Shown here piece by piece: positions 5,224 to 5,320 of a stretch of DNA of 5,320 bases. The DNA is from Oscillospiraceae bacterium. Lineage in GTDB: Bacteria > Bacillota > Clostridia > Oscillospirales > Ruminococcaceae. The translations under genes and the position numbers were made by a program. The notes under the pieces were generated by a model, which saw nothing but the letters and a program-made list of their open reading frames with translations, was not told where the DNA came from and searched no databases. The DNA is taken from positions 1 through 5,320 of the forward strand of contig JAEDHF010000123.1 of assembly GCA_016297165.1 (NCBI GenBank), written 5' to 3'. Numbering within the stretch: position 1 is the first letter of the stretch; the number at the start of each line of letters is the position of its first letter.

Positions 5224-5320
5224 GTAGCTCCGCCCTTCACGGTTTTATTAAGAATCTTGGATTTATCAATTTTCTTGTTGAGAAGCTTATCCTGCACATA
5301 ATCGAAGCCAAGTCTTGTGA
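5217..5320 (-). CDS. 3' end of an unidentified upstream gene, cut by the window edge
   Basis: On the minus strand one frame stays open from the window edge (first full codon at 5318) for 33 codons to a TGA at 5219-5217. It ends DYVQDKLLNKKIDKSKILNK (6-25) plus TVKGGATC. The other two minus-strand frames close within this stretch. The stop overlaps the lipoprotein start by 7 bases (ATGCTGA), as the next junctions in this operon also nearly or fully overlap. The stretch is polar and Lys-rich with no membrane helix, so this end is not a second permease or lipoprotein. I do not recognise the family. It probably belongs to the same transcript and may lie between the lipoprotein gene and the operon promoter. 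Confidence 0.6.
   Translation of the reverse strand, partial: TRLGFDYVQDKLLNKKIDKSKILNKTVKGGATC

Overview
The window reads as chromosomal DNA from a moderately GC-balanced Firmicute, most likely a gut-type Clostridium relative of the Ruminococcus/Oscillospiraceae kind. This assignment is inference, from purine-rich Shine-Dalgarno sites, a tRNA with an encoded CCA end, intrinsic terminators with U tracts, and the protein families present. No phage, transposase or CRISPR gene is visible.

Left part (1-480): a tRNA-Thr(CGU) gene on the minus strand, with a candidate promoter on its right and up to three intrinsic terminators in a row on its left.

Middle (504-2266): a plus-strand pair, 13 bases apart. 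The first gene encodes a two-helix membrane protein built like a SipW-type (S26B) signal peptidase, but without its catalytic residues and with a long charged cytoplasmic tail. The second is dtd, D-aminoacyl-tRNA deacylase. A strong terminator follows dtd.

Convergent intergenic region (2230-2530): about 300 bases without a gene, packed with perfect inverted repeats. Three hairpins abut each other with no spare base and are enclosed by a long closing stem, which predicts a four-way junction. A second branched domain follows and reaches into the last codons of the neighbouring ATPase gene. This is the least explained part of the window.

Right part (2531-5320): a minus-strand operon for a metal-chelate (iron-siderophore, heme or cobalamin type) ABC importer. 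Transcription order is an unidentified gene cut by the window edge, then a substrate-binding lipoprotein, a FecCD-type permease and a FepC-like ATPase. The unidentified gene overlaps the lipoprotein gene by 7 bases, and the permease and ATPase genes overlap by 8. The lipoprotein catches the chelate outside the cell, the permease dimer forms the channel and the ATPase drives import. The operon promoter, and any Fur-like control site, lies beyond the right edge.
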